Positions 17,009 to 25,863 of a stretch of DNA of 64,000 nt are shown one piece after another. Each line of letters opens with the position of its first letter. The stretch's first letter is position 1. This DNA is from Chryseobacterium lactis. GTDB lineage: Bacteria; Bacteroidota; Bacteroidia; Flavobacteriales; Weeksellaceae. Made by a program: the position numbers and the translations under genes. The notes under the pieces are model-generated. The model was not told the origin of the DNA. It searched no databases and was given only the letters and a program-made list of their open reading frames with translations. The stretch spans positions 992,001 to 1,056,000 of the forward strand of contig NZ_CP033924.1 of the NCBI RefSeq assembly GCF_003815875.1, given 5' to 3'.

Positions 17009-18535
17009 TTATCTTTTTCTGCCTCCCAGTCCAAACATTCCGAGAATTGCTTTTGCTCCTTCTCTCATTAATGTATTGGTGAAAGTTCTTCCCGCGCTGC
17101 TCTTTAACACTTGCTCGAACATACCGGGTTCTTCTTTTACCGGTCTTGTTTTTTGGTTAGCTACAGGATTTTGAGCTGCCTGTTCCATTCTGCTTACCAG
17201 CATTTCATAGGCTGATTCATTATCAATAGCCTGCTCATATTTTGCTACCATCGCAGATTTAGACGTCAGATCTGCTATTTCCGCCTCGCTAAGGACATCC
17301 ATTCTGGATTCCGGAGAAATCAGATAAGTGTGTACCAATGGTGTAGGAATACCTTTTTCATCCAAAGCAGTAACAAATGCTTCTCCGATTCCTAAGCTCT
17401 GAATGAGGCTTGAAGCATTGTAATATTCTGTTGTAGGATAATTTTCAACGGCCTTGGAAATCTCTTTTTTATCTTTAGCAGTGAACCCTCTCAATGCATG
17501 CTGTATTTTCAAACCTAATTGAGAAAGCACATTTTCCGGTACATCTCCAGGAATCTGAGTAATAAAGTAAATCCCAACTCCTTTGGAACGGATCAGCTTA
17601 ACCATAGTTTCAATCTGTGAAAGAAGTGCTTTTGAAGCCTCATCGAAAATAAGGTGAGCCTCATCTATAAACAGCACTAACTTTGGTCTACCGCTATCAC
17701 CTTCCTCCGGAAATGTCATATAAATTTCAGCAAAAAGAGAAAGCATAAACGTAGAGAACAATTGTGGCTTGTTCTGAATTTCCGATACTCGTAAAATATT
17801 CACGACTCCTTTTCCATCTCTTGTTTCAAGGAGATCTTGTACATCAAAGCTTAGTTCCCCGAAGAAATCTGCAGCTCCCTGTTGTTCCAATGCAACGATA
17901 GATCTTAAAATGGCTCCCAGAGAAGCAGAGGCTATAGATCCGTAGTTAGCTGCAAGTTCAGCTTTTCCCTGAGCATTATCGGTAACATACTGAAGTACTT
18001 TTTTTAAATCTTTTAAATCGATCAGCGGAAGCCCTTTATCATCACAATATTTAAAGACAATGGACATAATGCTTTGCTGGGTATCATTCAATTCCAGAAT
18101 TTTACTGAGTAAAACAGGACCGAATTCTGTAACCGTGGCTCTCAATTTCACTCCTTTCCCGCCGGAAATGGTCATCAACTCTACCGGAAAGCCCTGTGGA
18201 GTATAAGGAAGCTGCGTTTTTGCATACCTCTCTTCAATAATTGAATTCATCTGTCCCGGCTCTGCAATTCCGGAGAAATCGCCTTTAATATCCAGTACCA
18301 AAGAAGGAATTCCCTGATGCGAAAGCTGCTCTGCAAATACCTGTAATGTCTTTGTTTTACCCGTACCCGTTGCTCCGGCAATAAGACCATGACGGTTAAT
18401 CGTTTTTAAAGGAATAGTAACGTTTACTTCAGGAACTACTTCTCCATCCAACATTCCTTTTCCCAATATAATATGATCTCCCTTCGGAGTATATCTGGCG
18501 TTTAGTTCTTCAATAAATTGTGTTTTATCTGCCAT
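17009..18535 (-). CDS. HerA-like ATPase, DUF853 family
   Basis: This 508-aa protein has Walker A GATGTGKTKT at about residue 54 and Walker B PKLVLFIDEAHLIFD at about residue 285. It contains IRSKGVGIYFITQIPGDVPENVLSQLGLKIQHALRGFTAKD, the signature of DUF853/HerA-C ATPases (YjgR type). The C-terminal tail is Gly/Arg-rich (MFGLGGRKR). These hexameric-type motor ATPases are related to HerA/FtsK, but their cellular role is poorly known. It is monocistronic and divergent from the MBL-rhodanese operon. Confidence 0.85.
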   Translation of the reverse strand: MADKTQFIEELNARYTPKGDHIILGKGMLDGEVVPEVNVTIPLKTINRHGLIAGATGTGKTKTLQVFAEQLSHQGIPSLVLDIKGDFSGIAEPGQMNSIIEERYAKTQLPYTPQGFPVELMTISGGKGVKLRATVTEFGPVLLSKILELNDTQQSIMSIVFKYCDDKGLPLIDLKDLKKVLQYVTDNAQGKAELAANYGSIASASLGAILRSIVALEQQGAADFFGELSFDVQDLLETRDGKGVVNILRVSEIQNKPQLFSTFMLSLFAEIYMTFPEEGDSGRPKLVLFIDEAHLIFDEASKALLSQIETMVKLIRSKGVGIYFITQIPGDVPENVLSQLGLKIQHALRGFTAKDKKEISKAVENYPTTEYYNASSLIQSLGIGEAFVTALDEKGIPTPLVHTYLISPESRMDVLSEAEIADLTSKSAMVAKYEQAIDNESAYEMLVSRMEQAAQNPVANQKTRPVKEEPGMFEQVLKSSAGRTFTNTLMREGAKAILGMFGLGGRKR

Positions 18536-18885
18536 CGCATCTCTTTTTTAAGCTTATAAATATAAAATTTTTTGTAACATCTTTAATGATATTTCCCATC
18601 GAACTTTATCAGAAGCCGGGAAACAATTTTCATCGTACAAGCAAAATTCAAACCATGCCCTCTAAAATTAGAAATTACGCAGACAGGCTTGCCTTTACTC
18701 CACGCAGACATGATAAAAAACAGCATTTGCAAATTAATCATATGTAAGGCATTCTTTTTGCTGAAAACAATAAGCTTTAAACACACGTTTAACAAAGTAT
18801 TGAAAGAAACTATCAATGGGATTTAACATTTCATTTAGAATTCATCTAATACTTTGTATCTTTAACTCATTAAAAAAAGACCCCA
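18536..18885. other. 350-bp divergent intergenic region
   Basis: This gap separates the HerA-like gene (minus) from the MBL-rhodanese operon (plus). TATCTTTA at 18857-18864 is a 7/8 match to TAnnTTTG and is the best promoter candidate for the plus-strand operon. Short ORFs on both strands show no convincing coding pattern. I see no riboswitch-like structure. Confidence 0.4.
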
Positions 18886-20295
18886 ATGAAAGTTGAACAA
18901 ATATATACGGGCTGTCTGGCTCAGGGAGCTTATTATATTGTATCAGAAAACGAAGCGGCTATTATCGATCCGCTCAGAGAAGTAAAACCTTATCTTGATC
19001 GTCTTGAAAAAGACCATGTCACTTTAAAATATATTTTTGAGACTCACTTCCATGCTGATTTTGTTTCAGGACATTTGGATTTAAGCAAAAAAACCGGTGC
19101 TCCGATTGTATATGGACCTACCGCTGCTCCTGAATTTGAATCTATAATCGCCGAGGATAACCAAATTTTTGAAATCGGAAAAGTAAAAATAAAAGTTCTG
19201 CACACTCCGGGACATACTATGGAAAGCAGCACTTACCTGTTGATCGATGAAGAGGGTAATGAAACGGCAATTTTCACAGGAGATACTTTATTTTTAGGAG
19301 ATGTGGGAAGACCTGATCTTGCTCAAAAAGCAACCAACCTTACTCAGGAAGATCTTGCAGGGATATTATATGATAGTCTTCAAAACAAGATTATGCCTCT
19401 GAACGATAGTATTACCGTTTATCCTGCTCACGGAGCGGGTTCTGCATGTGGAAAAAACATGCAAAAAGAGACTGTAGATATTCTTGGTAATCAGAAAAGA
19501 ACAAATTACGCGCTTAATCAACCTGATAAAGAATCTTTCATCAGAGAAGTTCTTGACGGGCTTACTGCACCTCCGAAATATTTCGGAATGAATGTCGCCC
19601 TTAACAAAGGTGGATACGAAAGTCTGGATGTAGTAATGGATAAAGGATTACAACCTGTTGCTCCGGAAGATTTCGAAGCAATGGCAGAAGATACAGGAGC
19701 ATTAATTTTAGACACAAGAGGAGCGGCAGATTTTCATAAAGGCTTTGTTCCCAATTCAATCAACATTGGTTTGAAAGGTGATTTTGCGCCATGGGTAGGA
19801 ACGCTGATTGTAGATGTAAAACACCCTCTGTTATTGGTAACGGACGAAGGAACAGAAGAAGAGGTCATTACCAGATTAAGCAGAGTTGGTTTTGATAATG
19901 TGGTAGGATATTTAAATGGCGGTTTTGAGGCCTGGAAAAATTCGGGTAAAGAAGTAGATGATGTCAAGAGAATTTCTCCGGCAGAATTTGCAGAACAGTT
20001 TACAGAAAAATCTACAGTAATAGATGTTAGAAAATTAACGGAATATTCTGCAGAACATATAGATAACGCTTATAACAGACCATTAGACGCTATAAGCGAC
20101 TGGGCAAGAAATATTGATGACTCTGAACATTTCTTTCTCCACTGTGCCGGCGGCTACAGAAGCATGATTGCTGCAAGCATCCTTAATTCACACGGAATCA
20201 GAAACTTTACTGAAATCGAAGGTGGTTTCAACGGAATTAAAAAAACAGAAAAGTTTCCGACAACGGATTTTGTATGCCAATCTAAAACATCGTAA
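18886..20295 (+). CDS. MBL-fold persulfide dioxygenase-like protein with two rhodanese domains
   Basis: This 469-aa protein has an ETHE1-like metallo-beta-lactamase domain: THFHADFVSGH at about residue 54, HTPGHTMES, FTGDTLFLGDVGRPDL and YPAHGAGSACGKN. Two rhodanese domains follow. The first (about residues 265-350) has no catalytic Cys; the second has it in HCAGGYRSM near residue 425. It likely oxidises persulfide sulfur to sulfite using non-heme iron and handles sulfane sulfur. Its stop codon directly abuts the next rhodanese gene, and thioredoxin follows, forming a reactive-sulfur operon. Confidence 0.87.
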   Translation: MKVEQIYTGCLAQGAYYIVSENEAAIIDPLREVKPYLDRLEKDHVTLKYIFETHFHADFVSGHLDLSKKTGAPIVYGPTAAPEFESIIAEDNQIFEIGKVKIKVLHTPGHTMESSTYLLIDEEGNETAIFTGDTLFLGDVGRPDLAQKATNLTQEDLAGILYDSLQNKIMPLNDSITVYPAHGAGSACGKNMQKETVDILGNQKRTNYALNQPDKESFIREVLDGLTAPPKYFGMNVALNKGGYESLDVVMDKGLQPVAPEDFEAMAEDTGALILDTRGAADFHKGFVPNSINIGLKGDFAPWVGTLIVDVKHPLLLVTDEGTEEEVITRLSRVGFDNVVGYLNGGFEAWKNSGKEVDDVKRISPAEFAEQFTEKSTVIDVRKLTEYSAEHIDNAYNRPLDAISDWARNIDDSEHFFLHCAGGYRSMIAASILNSHGIRNFTEIEGGFNGIKKTEKFPTTDFVCQSKTS

Positions 20296-20667
20296 ATGAA
20301 AGCTAAATTCTGGGGATTCATTTTGGCAGCAGCTTTTACAGCAAGCGCTTGTAAAACAGCTCAAACTGTAGAAATTCCTAAAGCAAATATCAAAGAAGTT
20401 GTCAATAGTTCGGATGTGACTTTGGTCGATGTAAGAATTCCTGAGCAATATGCTGCAGGAACAGCAAAGAATGCAGTGAATATTCCTTTGGCGGAACTTC
20501 AGACTACTATTGAAACCCTTAAGGGTAAAAAGGTGGTTGTTTTTTGCAATAAGGGAGTACCGGCAGACCAGGCCATGGAAATTTTGAAGAAAAATGGCGT
20601 GGAAGCTTATGATGGAACAAGTTGGAAAAATGTAAAGGCAATCCAGGACGAAACTGACAAAAAGTAA
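20296..20667 (+). CDS. Rhodanese-domain lipoprotein
   Basis: This 123-aa protein has a lipoprotein signal (AAAFTASAC, Cys at residue 19) and one rhodanese domain with the active-site loop VFCNKGVPADQ. The start codon directly follows the upstream stop (TAAATG). It probably transfers sulfane sulfur in the periplasm, partnering with the preceding cytoplasmic MBL-rhodanese protein. CDC25-like use cannot be excluded, but the family and operon point to sulfur metabolism. Confidence 0.8.
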   Translation: MKAKFWGFILAAAFTASACKTAQTVEIPKANIKEVVNSSDVTLVDVRIPEQYAAGTAKNAVNIPLAELQTTIETLKGKKVVVFCNKGVPADQAMEILKKNGVEAYDGTSWKNVKAIQDETDKK

Positions 20668-20688
20668 ACTAATACAATAACCTAAATT

Positions 20689-20988
20689 ATGTCACAAAAA
20701 TTTCAGGAAATCATCGATTCCGAAAGACCTGTACTTATTGATTTTTTCGCCACCTGGTGTCAACCTTGCAAAGTACAATCTTCGGTTTTAAATACAGTAA
20801 AAGAAAATATTGGCGAAGGAGCCAGAATCATTAAGGTGGATGTAGATCAATATCCTGCTTTAGCCGCACAATACGGAGTTCGCGGAGTGCCTACTCTCGC
20901 TATTTTCAAAAATGGAGAAATGTTATGGAAAGAAAGTGGTGTACATGATGTAAATACGTTAACGCAACTTCTGCAGCAATATTCTTAA
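20689..20988 (+). CDS. Thioredoxin
   Basis: This 99-aa thioredoxin has the active site WCQPCK (CxxC) after IDFFATWC, the cis-Pro segment RGVPTLAIF, and no signal peptide, so it is cytoplasmic. It is slightly short for thioredoxin (about 105 aa). It is the last gene of the sulfur operon, 21 bp after the rhodanese lipoprotein, and probably reduces persulfides or disulfides formed there. The active site is CQPC rather than the canonical CGPC, which may shift its redox potential. Confidence 0.88.
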   Translation: MSQKFQEIIDSERPVLIDFFATWCQPCKVQSSVLNTVKENIGEGARIIKVDVDQYPALAAQYGVRGVPTLAIFKNGEMLWKESGVHDVNTLTQLLQQYS

Positions 20989-20995
20989 ATAAACG

Positions 20996-21041
20996 AATTA
21001 AGGCTGAAATCAGATAATTTATTCCGATTTCAGCCTTAATT
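20996..21041. terminator. Strong bidirectional terminator
   Basis: A perfect 16-bp inverted repeat (AATTAAGGCTGAAATC with its complement) with a 14-nt loop lies between the convergent thioredoxin and nitrilase genes. Confidence 0.85.
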
Positions 21042-21043
21042 AT

Positions 21044-21796
21044 TTATATCTGAATTGAAAACTGATCGCGGTCATTCAGAAACTGGAAATGTTTTCTAAA
21101 GTCTTCCAGTTCATTCATATTCAATTCTGCGGATACTATATTTCCATTTTTTCGGGAAATTTCTTTTCCATCAGCAAAGAAACAATGAGAACTTTCCTGG
21201 TAAGACAAATCATTACCATCTATACCGATTCTATTTAAGCCAAAAACAAAAGACAGATTTTCTATCGCTCTGGCTTTTAAAAGATGCTCCCAGGCTCCTA
21301 CTCTTTTTTCAGGCCAGTTGGCAACATATAAAATAGCGTCATAATCATCGTTATTTCTTGCAAAAACAGGAAAACGAAGGTCATAGCAGATCTGAAGCAA
21401 AAATCGTATACCTTTATATTCTACAATCACTCTGTTTTTTCCCGGAGCATATACTTTATCTTCCCCTGAAAAGGAAAACAAATGTCGCTTATTATAAAAG
21501 GATGTTTCACCATTGGGCTGCACAAAAAACATTCTGTTATAAAACTTACCATATTGCTCTACAGGCGCGCTCCCACAGAATGCTGCATTTTTTTCTTTTG
21601 ATATCTTTTTTAAAAATTCCAGAGATTCTTCATTTCTGTCCGAAACTTCAGAAGCATCCATACAGAACCCTGTTGAAAACATTTCAGGGAGAAGAAAAAG
21701 ATCTGCTTCCTGGTTCTGAAGTTCGTTTTCGATGATTTTAAAATTTTCAGTTTTATTTTTCCAGATGATATCTAAATTGAGTCCTACAACGTTCAT
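21044..21796 (-). CDS. Carbon-nitrogen hydrolase (omega-amidase YafV-like)
   Basis: This 250-aa nitrilase-superfamily protein has the catalytic triad Glu (LLPEMFSTGF), Lys (YNKRHLF) and Cys (QICYDLRFPVF). The FSTGF and YDLRFP contexts are those of YafV/Nit2-type omega-amidases, which hydrolyse alpha-ketoglutaramate in metabolite repair. Length is normal for the family. It is convergent with thioredoxin and probably monocistronic. Substrate assignment is by family resemblance only. Confidence 0.82.
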   Translation of the reverse strand: MNVVGLNLDIIWKNKTENFKIIENELQNQEADLFLLPEMFSTGFCMDASEVSDRNEESLEFLKKISKEKNAAFCGSAPVEQYGKFYNRMFFVQPNGETSFYNKRHLFSFSGEDKVYAPGKNRVIVEYKGIRFLLQICYDLRFPVFARNNDDYDAILYVANWPEKRVGAWEHLLKARAIENLSFVFGLNRIGIDGNDLSYQESSHCFFADGKEISRKNGNIVSAELNMNELEDFRKHFQFLNDRDQFSIQI

Positions 21797-22035
21797 CTTT
21801 ATTTATTTTAAATGATTACACAATCCGATTTATAAAAATACAGTTTTTATATTTACTAAAAGAAAGTTCAGCAAAGAGAATGATATACCAGATTGGTAAA
21901 AACTTGTTTCCATGGTAGCGAAGAGAATTTCTTAATAATTTATTAAAGTCTTCTATTTTTATAGTAGAGAATATCTTTCGGTTTCATTTTTGATGCAGAT
22001 ATTTTTTAGTAATATCATTAAAAATTAAAAAATTT

Positions 22036-22476
22036 ATGAAGAAATTGGTTTTTATGGTGATGATATTTTTTTGTGGTGCTATGGCAAATGCTCAGGCATA
22101 TACAGGAAAAGGAGATCAAAAAATTCAACTGGGTCTGAGTGCCTGGGGATATGGAACCGGGGTAACAGGAACTTATGATTATGGGCTTAATAAGCTTTTA
22201 TCAGTAGGGGCCGGACTCAATGCTTATTTTGGCAACTATAAAGATAACGATAAAGACAATCGTGTTTTTGTTTTTGGAAGGTTAAATTTTCACCTTCAGG
22301 AAGCACTGAATCTTCCTTCAAAATGGGACATTTATCCGGGAGTTGATGTTGGTGTACTCGGAAAAGACTTCGGAATAGGTGCTCATATAGGAGCACGCTA
22401 CTTCTTTACGGAAAAAGTCGGCGTTTTTGCAGAGGTAGGAAACAACGGAAGTCTTGGGGTTTCTTTCAATTTATAA
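22036..22476 (+). CDS. Small outer-membrane beta-barrel-like protein
   Basis: This 146-aa protein has a Sec signal peptide (MIFFCGAMANAQ, cleavage near residue 20). The mature part has alternating polar/hydrophobic strands (KIQLGLSAWGYGTGVTGTYDYG, LLSVGAGLNAYFGNY) and ends in VSFNL with a terminal aromatic-rich strand. This is the look of a small flavobacterial 8-strand outer-membrane protein. No function is known. It is followed by a strong terminator, so it is monocistronic. Confidence 0.7.
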   Translation: MKKLVFMVMIFFCGAMANAQAYTGKGDQKIQLGLSAWGYGTGVTGTYDYGLNKLLSVGAGLNAYFGNYKDNDKDNRVFVFGRLNFHLQEALNLPSKWDIYPGVDVGVLGKDFGIGAHIGARYFFTEKVGVFAEVGNNGSLGVSFNL

Positions 22477-22498
22477 ACAAATCGTCTTTAAATATGAC

Positions 22499-22527
22499 AA
22501 AGCTTCTCGTTTTCGGGGAGCTTTTTT
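22499..22527 (+). terminator. Intrinsic terminator
   Basis: AAAGCTTCTCG pairs with CGGGGAGCTTT (11 pairs, two G-T) around a TTTT loop, followed by a T run, 23 bp after the outer-membrane protein gene. Confidence 0.88.
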
Positions 22528-22529
22528 AT

Positions 22530-22559
22530 TTGGCATAGTTTTGATAATTGTTACCTTTG
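22530..22559 (+). promoter_or_regulatory. Promoter of rseP (-33 TTG / -7 TACCTTTG)
   Basis: TTG at 22530-22532 and TACCTTTG at 22552-22559 are separated by 19 bp, a full match to the Bacteroidota housekeeping promoter. The rseP ATG follows 24 bp downstream. Confidence 0.8.
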
Positions 22560-22583
22560 CAAATTAAAATCTAAAATTTATTA

Positions 22584-24074
22584 ATGGAAATAGCAATAAA
22601 ACTCTTTCAGTTCATTCTGAGCATCTCTATATTAGTACTTCTTCATGAGCTTGGGCATTTTTTACCAGCCATATGGTTCAAGACCAGAGCAGAGAAATTT
22701 TTCCTGTTTTTTGATCCTTATTTTTCTATTTTCTCAATGAAGAAAATCAACGGAAAATGGCAGTATAAATTCTTCTCACAGAATTTGCCGGACTCTGAAG
22801 TAATAGAGGTTAACGGAAAGAAAGAAGAAGTTCCTATCGATATATCAAAACTTCCCGACAACGACTGGAGAAAACACCCTGAACAAACCAAATACGGAAT
22901 CGGATGGCTTCCTTTCGGCGGCTATGTAAAAATCGCCGGAATGGTGGATGAAAGCATGGATACGGCACAGATGAAAAAACCTGCCGAACCATGGGAATTC
23001 AGATCTAAACCAGCATGGCAAAGATTAATTATCATGTTGGGTGGGGTTACTGTAAACTTCTTCCTGGCCTGGTTAATCTACAGCTGCCTTTCATTCTTTA
23101 ATGGGGAAGCTTACACAGATATTACGAAATTTGATAATGGAATTGAAGCGAGTGCAGCCGGAAAGAAAATGGGCTTCCAAAACGGTGATAAAATCATCAG
23201 TGTTGACGGAAAACCTGCAGAAAGATTGGAAAGCACTTCAGTCAACATCCTTTTAGGAAATAATGTTACGGTACAAAGAAACGGGCAAGAAGTAACTTTC
23301 CCTGTTAATCCTGACGGTGTTGCGGATGTTTTAAAACAAAGAGAAGCAAAATTATACATTACACCAAGAATTCCTATGGTTATTGATTCACTGGCTACTC
23401 CTGCTTCTCAGTCCTCAGGATTGGTAAAGGGAGATAAAGTAGTAGGAATCAATGGGAAAAAGGCAACCTTCTACGATGAAGTAAGCACTCTTTTAAGCGA
23501 GAATAAAGGAAAAACCATCAGTGTAGACGTTGAAAGAAACGGAGCTTTACAGACACTTCCTTCTGTTTCTGTAGACAAAAACGGAAAACTGGGTGTTGGA
23601 ATTGATACAAAAACGATTGCGAAATCAATCGCTACCAATAAAAAATATTCTTTTGGAGAAGCAATTCCAAGAGGTTTTACAAGATCTATTGACGCATTAA
23701 CTATGCAAGTAAAGCAGTTCAAAATCATGTTTAACTCTAAAATTCAGGGATATAAAAATGTAGGAGGACCTATTGCCATCGTAAAAAACATGCCTGTTAA
23801 TAAAGACGCAAAAGGGAATGTTTCCATCGACTGGACTGCCTTCTGGAGCTTTACAGCAATGTTTTCTGTATGGTTGGCTTTCCTAAACCTGATTCCGATT
23901 CCGGGACTTGATGGTGGCCACGTTTTATTTACGTTATATGAAATTATTGTGGGTAAACCGGTTCCTCAAAAAGTATTGGAAAATGCGCAAATGATAGGAG
24001 TTATCTTCCTGTTAGGCTTAATGTTAGTGATTTTCGGAAGTGATATTTTCAAGATATTTGCCGGGAAATTATAA
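22584..24074 (+). CDS. rseP: Site-2 protease RseP (RIP zinc metalloprotease)
   Basis: This 496-aa membrane protease has HELGHF at about residue 22 (zinc ligands) in the first transmembrane helix. Two central PDZ domains include GFQNGDKIISVDGKPAE and LVKGDKVVGINGKKATF. The C-terminal motif NLIPIPGLDGGH supplies the third zinc ligand. It cleaves transmembrane anti-sigma factors or signal-peptide remnants inside the inner membrane. It has its own promoter and lies directly upstream of the tRNA-Asn used as the island insertion site. Confidence 0.94.
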   Translation: MEIAIKLFQFILSISILVLLHELGHFLPAIWFKTRAEKFFLFFDPYFSIFSMKKINGKWQYKFFSQNLPDSEVIEVNGKKEEVPIDISKLPDNDWRKHPEQTKYGIGWLPFGGYVKIAGMVDESMDTAQMKKPAEPWEFRSKPAWQRLIIMLGGVTVNFFLAWLIYSCLSFFNGEAYTDITKFDNGIEASAAGKKMGFQNGDKIISVDGKPAERLESTSVNILLGNNVTVQRNGQEVTFPVNPDGVADVLKQREAKLYITPRIPMVIDSLATPASQSSGLVKGDKVVGINGKKATFYDEVSTLLSENKGKTISVDVERNGALQTLPSVSVDKNGKLGVGIDTKTIAKSIATNKKYSFGEAIPRGFTRSIDALTMQVKQFKIMFNSKIQGYKNVGGPIAIVKNMPVNKDAKGNVSIDWTAFWSFTAMFSVWLAFLNLIPIPGLDGGHVLFTLYEIIVGKPVPQKVLENAQMIGVIFLLGLMLVIFGSDIFKIFAGKL

Positions 24075-24101
24075 TTTTTTTGAAAAATTTTCTAAAAATA
24101 T

Positions 24102-24132
24102 TTGTAGAGTATAAATATTCGTCCTATATTTG
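24102..24132 (+). promoter_or_regulatory. Promoter of tRNA-Asn
   Basis: TTG at 24102-24104 and TATATTTG at 24125-24132 with a 20-bp spacer match the Bacteroidota promoter consensus. The tRNA begins 23 nt after the -7 box. Confidence 0.75.
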
Positions 24133-24154
24133 CACCACTTAAAACAAAGGACAT

Positions 24155-24228
24155 TCCTCCTTAGCTCAGTTGGTTAGAGCATCTGACTGTTAATCAGAGG
24201 GTCGCTGGTTCGAGCCCAGCAGGAGGAG
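24155..24228 (+). tRNA. tRNA-Asn (anticodon GTT)
   Basis: This is a 74-nt tRNA. The acceptor stem is TCCTCCT with AGGAGGA and the discriminator base is G. The D arm is AGCTCAGTTGGTTAGAGC, the anticodon loop CTGTTAA (GTT at 24189-24191), and the T arm is built on GGTTCGAGCC. CCA is not encoded. Its 3' part, from the anticodon stem onward, is duplicated at 60277-60321, which shows that the island inserted here and left the gene intact. Confidence 0.97.
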
Positions 24229-24229
24229 C
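24185..24229 (+). repeat. attL of the genomic island (45-bp direct repeat)
   Basis: The segment from GACTGTTAATC in the anticodon stem through the 3' end of tRNA-Asn plus one base (C) is repeated exactly at 60277-60321. The flanking bases differ on both sides. A tRNA 3' end is a common tyrosine-integrase target. Confidence 0.95.
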
Positions 24230-24240
24230 TTTGACAATCA

Positions 24241-24270
24241 AACACTTACAGGAATGTAGGTGTTTTTTTT
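24241..24270 (+). terminator. Island-supplied terminator behind tRNA-Asn
   Basis: AACACTTACA pairs with TGTAGGTGTT (10 pairs, one wobble) around a GGAA loop, followed by a T run. It is nearly the same hairpin as the one behind attR at 60322-60353. Confidence 0.8.
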
Positions 24271-24279
24271 TATATTTGT

Positions 24280-24298
24280 CACGAACATTTCACGAACA
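24280..24298 (+). repeat. Left integrase arm-type site pair
   Basis: CACGAACATTTCACGAACA contains two CACGAACA units 11 bp apart. The identical 19-bp sequence occurs at 60134-60152, just inside the other island end. Confidence 0.7.
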
Positions 24299-24318
24299 AA
24301 AGTATTTTATTTTAATGC

Positions 24319-24326
24319 TATTTTTG
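24319..24326 (+). promoter_or_regulatory. -7 promoter element for the first island gene
   Basis: TATTTTTG is an exact TAnnTTTG match 27 bp before the ATG at 24353. Its -33 zone falls next to the arm-type sites, so integrase binding could affect expression (inference). Confidence 0.45.
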
Positions 24327-24352
24327 TGTAAGAATATTTTAGTACGTTATAT

Positions 24353-25288
24353 ATGACTGACTTCTATATCGCAACATATATTCTAATGGTAACCTTTACA
24401 ATCCTTGTCCCCTTCTATCTTGCAGGGCGGCTTTGGTTTGCGTTCAGTCCGTTTGCGATAAACTATTACTCCAAGGAAAGGGCAAACTGGTATAACGACT
24501 GGAACACCCAGCGGTTTTTAATCGTTTTGAATTTATTTTTGGTTTCATTGTCGCTTTCCTTTTTCTGGGGCGGGAAAATACTGGAAGATATCCATGCCGA
24601 GAAGATCGACTTTACCCAAATCCTATTCTATATCATTCTTCAAATTCTTGCCGTAATCCTGTTCGAGGTAAAAATGGAACACCCATTTAAGCCAATTCAG
24701 GCATTCAAAAAATTCAAGAAAAACAGTTATAGCGAAAGGTTTGAGTTCCGAGAAAAGCAAGACGCGGCAGATAAAATAGAACACCATTCCAATGAGTTAA
24801 AAAGAGAATTTTTGAAAGTTGGCACTAAGATTTCAAACGAATTAAATAATCAACAAATCATTTTATCTGAAACCAACGAACTCGCAAAACACAACAATAA
24901 TATCCTACAGGAATCCGATTTTGCTTTTGAAATAAAAAAGAATCCGAATATGGTCATTGATGACATTTTGCGGGATTATTTTATTTCTAAAGATTCCGAG
25001 AGGGATTTATCGGACTTTTTACTGCGGAAGAAAAACTCTGGAAAGATTCTGTTTACAAAGCCTGCAAGGAACGGCGTGAGCGTACAGCCTATTTTGGACT
25101 TTTTCTCGACCTTTACTAATGTTATGGAAAGTTGTAAATCCGGCACAATAACCCAAGCCGAAACCTGCAAAATTATCAACGCCGTCACCTCGGCAAAAGA
25201 CAGGCTCGGAAATATCGCAGAAGAACCAATAAACAGCAGGAACCTCTCAAAATATCTTTCCAACAGCGATGTTCAGGATGATATATAG
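24353..25288 (+). CDS. Island membrane protein with three helices and coiled-coil tail
   Basis: This 311-aa protein has three hydrophobic segments at about residues 7-30, 53-75 and 88-106. A basic stretch (PIQAFKKFKKNSYSERFEF) and a long hydrophilic cytoplasmic part follow, with a likely coiled coil (EHHSNELKREFLKVGTKISNEL as two adjacent heptad runs). It is the first gene inside the left end, an accessory-gene position. I do not recognise the family. Roles in element maintenance or exclusion are possible but unsupported. Confidence 0.6.
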   Translation: MTDFYIATYILMVTFTILVPFYLAGRLWFAFSPFAINYYSKERANWYNDWNTQRFLIVLNLFLVSLSLSFFWGGKILEDIHAEKIDFTQILFYIILQILAVILFEVKMEHPFKPIQAFKKFKKNSYSERFEFREKQDAADKIEHHSNELKREFLKVGTKISNELNNQQIILSETNELAKHNNNILQESDFAFEIKKNPNMVIDDILRDYFISKDSERDLSDFLLRKKNSGKILFTKPARNGVSVQPILDFFSTFTNVMESCKSGTITQAETCKIINAVTSAKDRLGNIAEEPINSRNLSKYLSNSDVQDDI

Positions 25289-25353
25289 TCTAAAATCCAA
25301 AAAAACATTTTCTCTTTAAAAATCATATTTATCTGATAACCAGAATTATAAAG

Positions 25354-25479
25354 GCGACAGTTAGTCGCTTTTAATGGTTTATTGACTAAACCATTATAAA
25401 ACAAAACCTCCTATTGAACGCACATTTCTTTAGGTTGTTTTATTTTACAAAAAACTTTTTAAGTCGCTTTTAGGCGGCT
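25354..25479. repeat. Cluster of short hairpins and a repeated AGTCGCTTTTA
   Basis: GCGAC(25354-25358)/GTCGC(25364-25368) and the perfect 10-bp pair TAATGGTTTA(25372-25381)/TAAACCATTA(25387-25396) form adjacent hairpins. AGTCGCTTTTA recurs at 25363-25373 and 25462-25472, and the second copy can fold GTCGC with GCGGC. Upstream of an HTH protein gene this may be an operator region or small RNA; there is no direct evidence. Confidence 0.4.
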
Positions 25480-25521
25480 ATTTCTTTGGGAAATATCTTG
25501 GCCTCAACAAAATTCAACGAA

Positions 25522-25863
25522 ATGAAAGACCAAGAAAGACTAGCTGCGCTAGAAAGCCAAATGTCCACTTTGGTAAACTCGCAAAAAGAGTTTACCTCCA
25601 AGGCGCTACAGATGCTCGCCCTCGGAACCAAGAAGATCTATTCCAAGGAAGAGGCCGCGCTGTTCCTCAACCTGGATCCGGACTATCTCTACCAACTCAA
25701 ACACCACGGCAAACTGAAGGCCTACAAAAAGAAGGGGCAAAAGAAAATCTACTTTCGCAAAGAAGACCTAGAAGCTTATCTTCTGGGGGATAATGTGGAG
25801 GAAATACAAAATGATGACTACGATGCATTCGAGCAGGAAATTCTGGAGCGATGGAAGAAATAA
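25522..25863 (+). CDS. Excisionase/MerR-like helix-turn-helix protein
   Basis: This 113-aa protein has an N-terminal coiled segment (ERLAALESQMSTLVNSQKEF). A winged HTH of the HTH_17 type follows (YSKEEAALFLNLDPDYLYQLKHHG, then RKEDLEAYL), typical of excisionases and element-borne DNA-binding proteins. The ATG at 25522 was preferred to an upstream TTG at 25486. It overlaps the following VapE gene by 13 bp. It may bind the island origin or promote excision. This gene and the next are visibly richer in G+C than the flanking genes. Confidence 0.75.
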   Translation: MKDQERLAALESQMSTLVNSQKEFTSKALQMLALGTKKIYSKEEAALFLNLDPDYLYQLKHHGKLKAYKKKGQKKIYFRKEDLEAYLLGDNVEEIQNDDYDAFEQEILERWKK

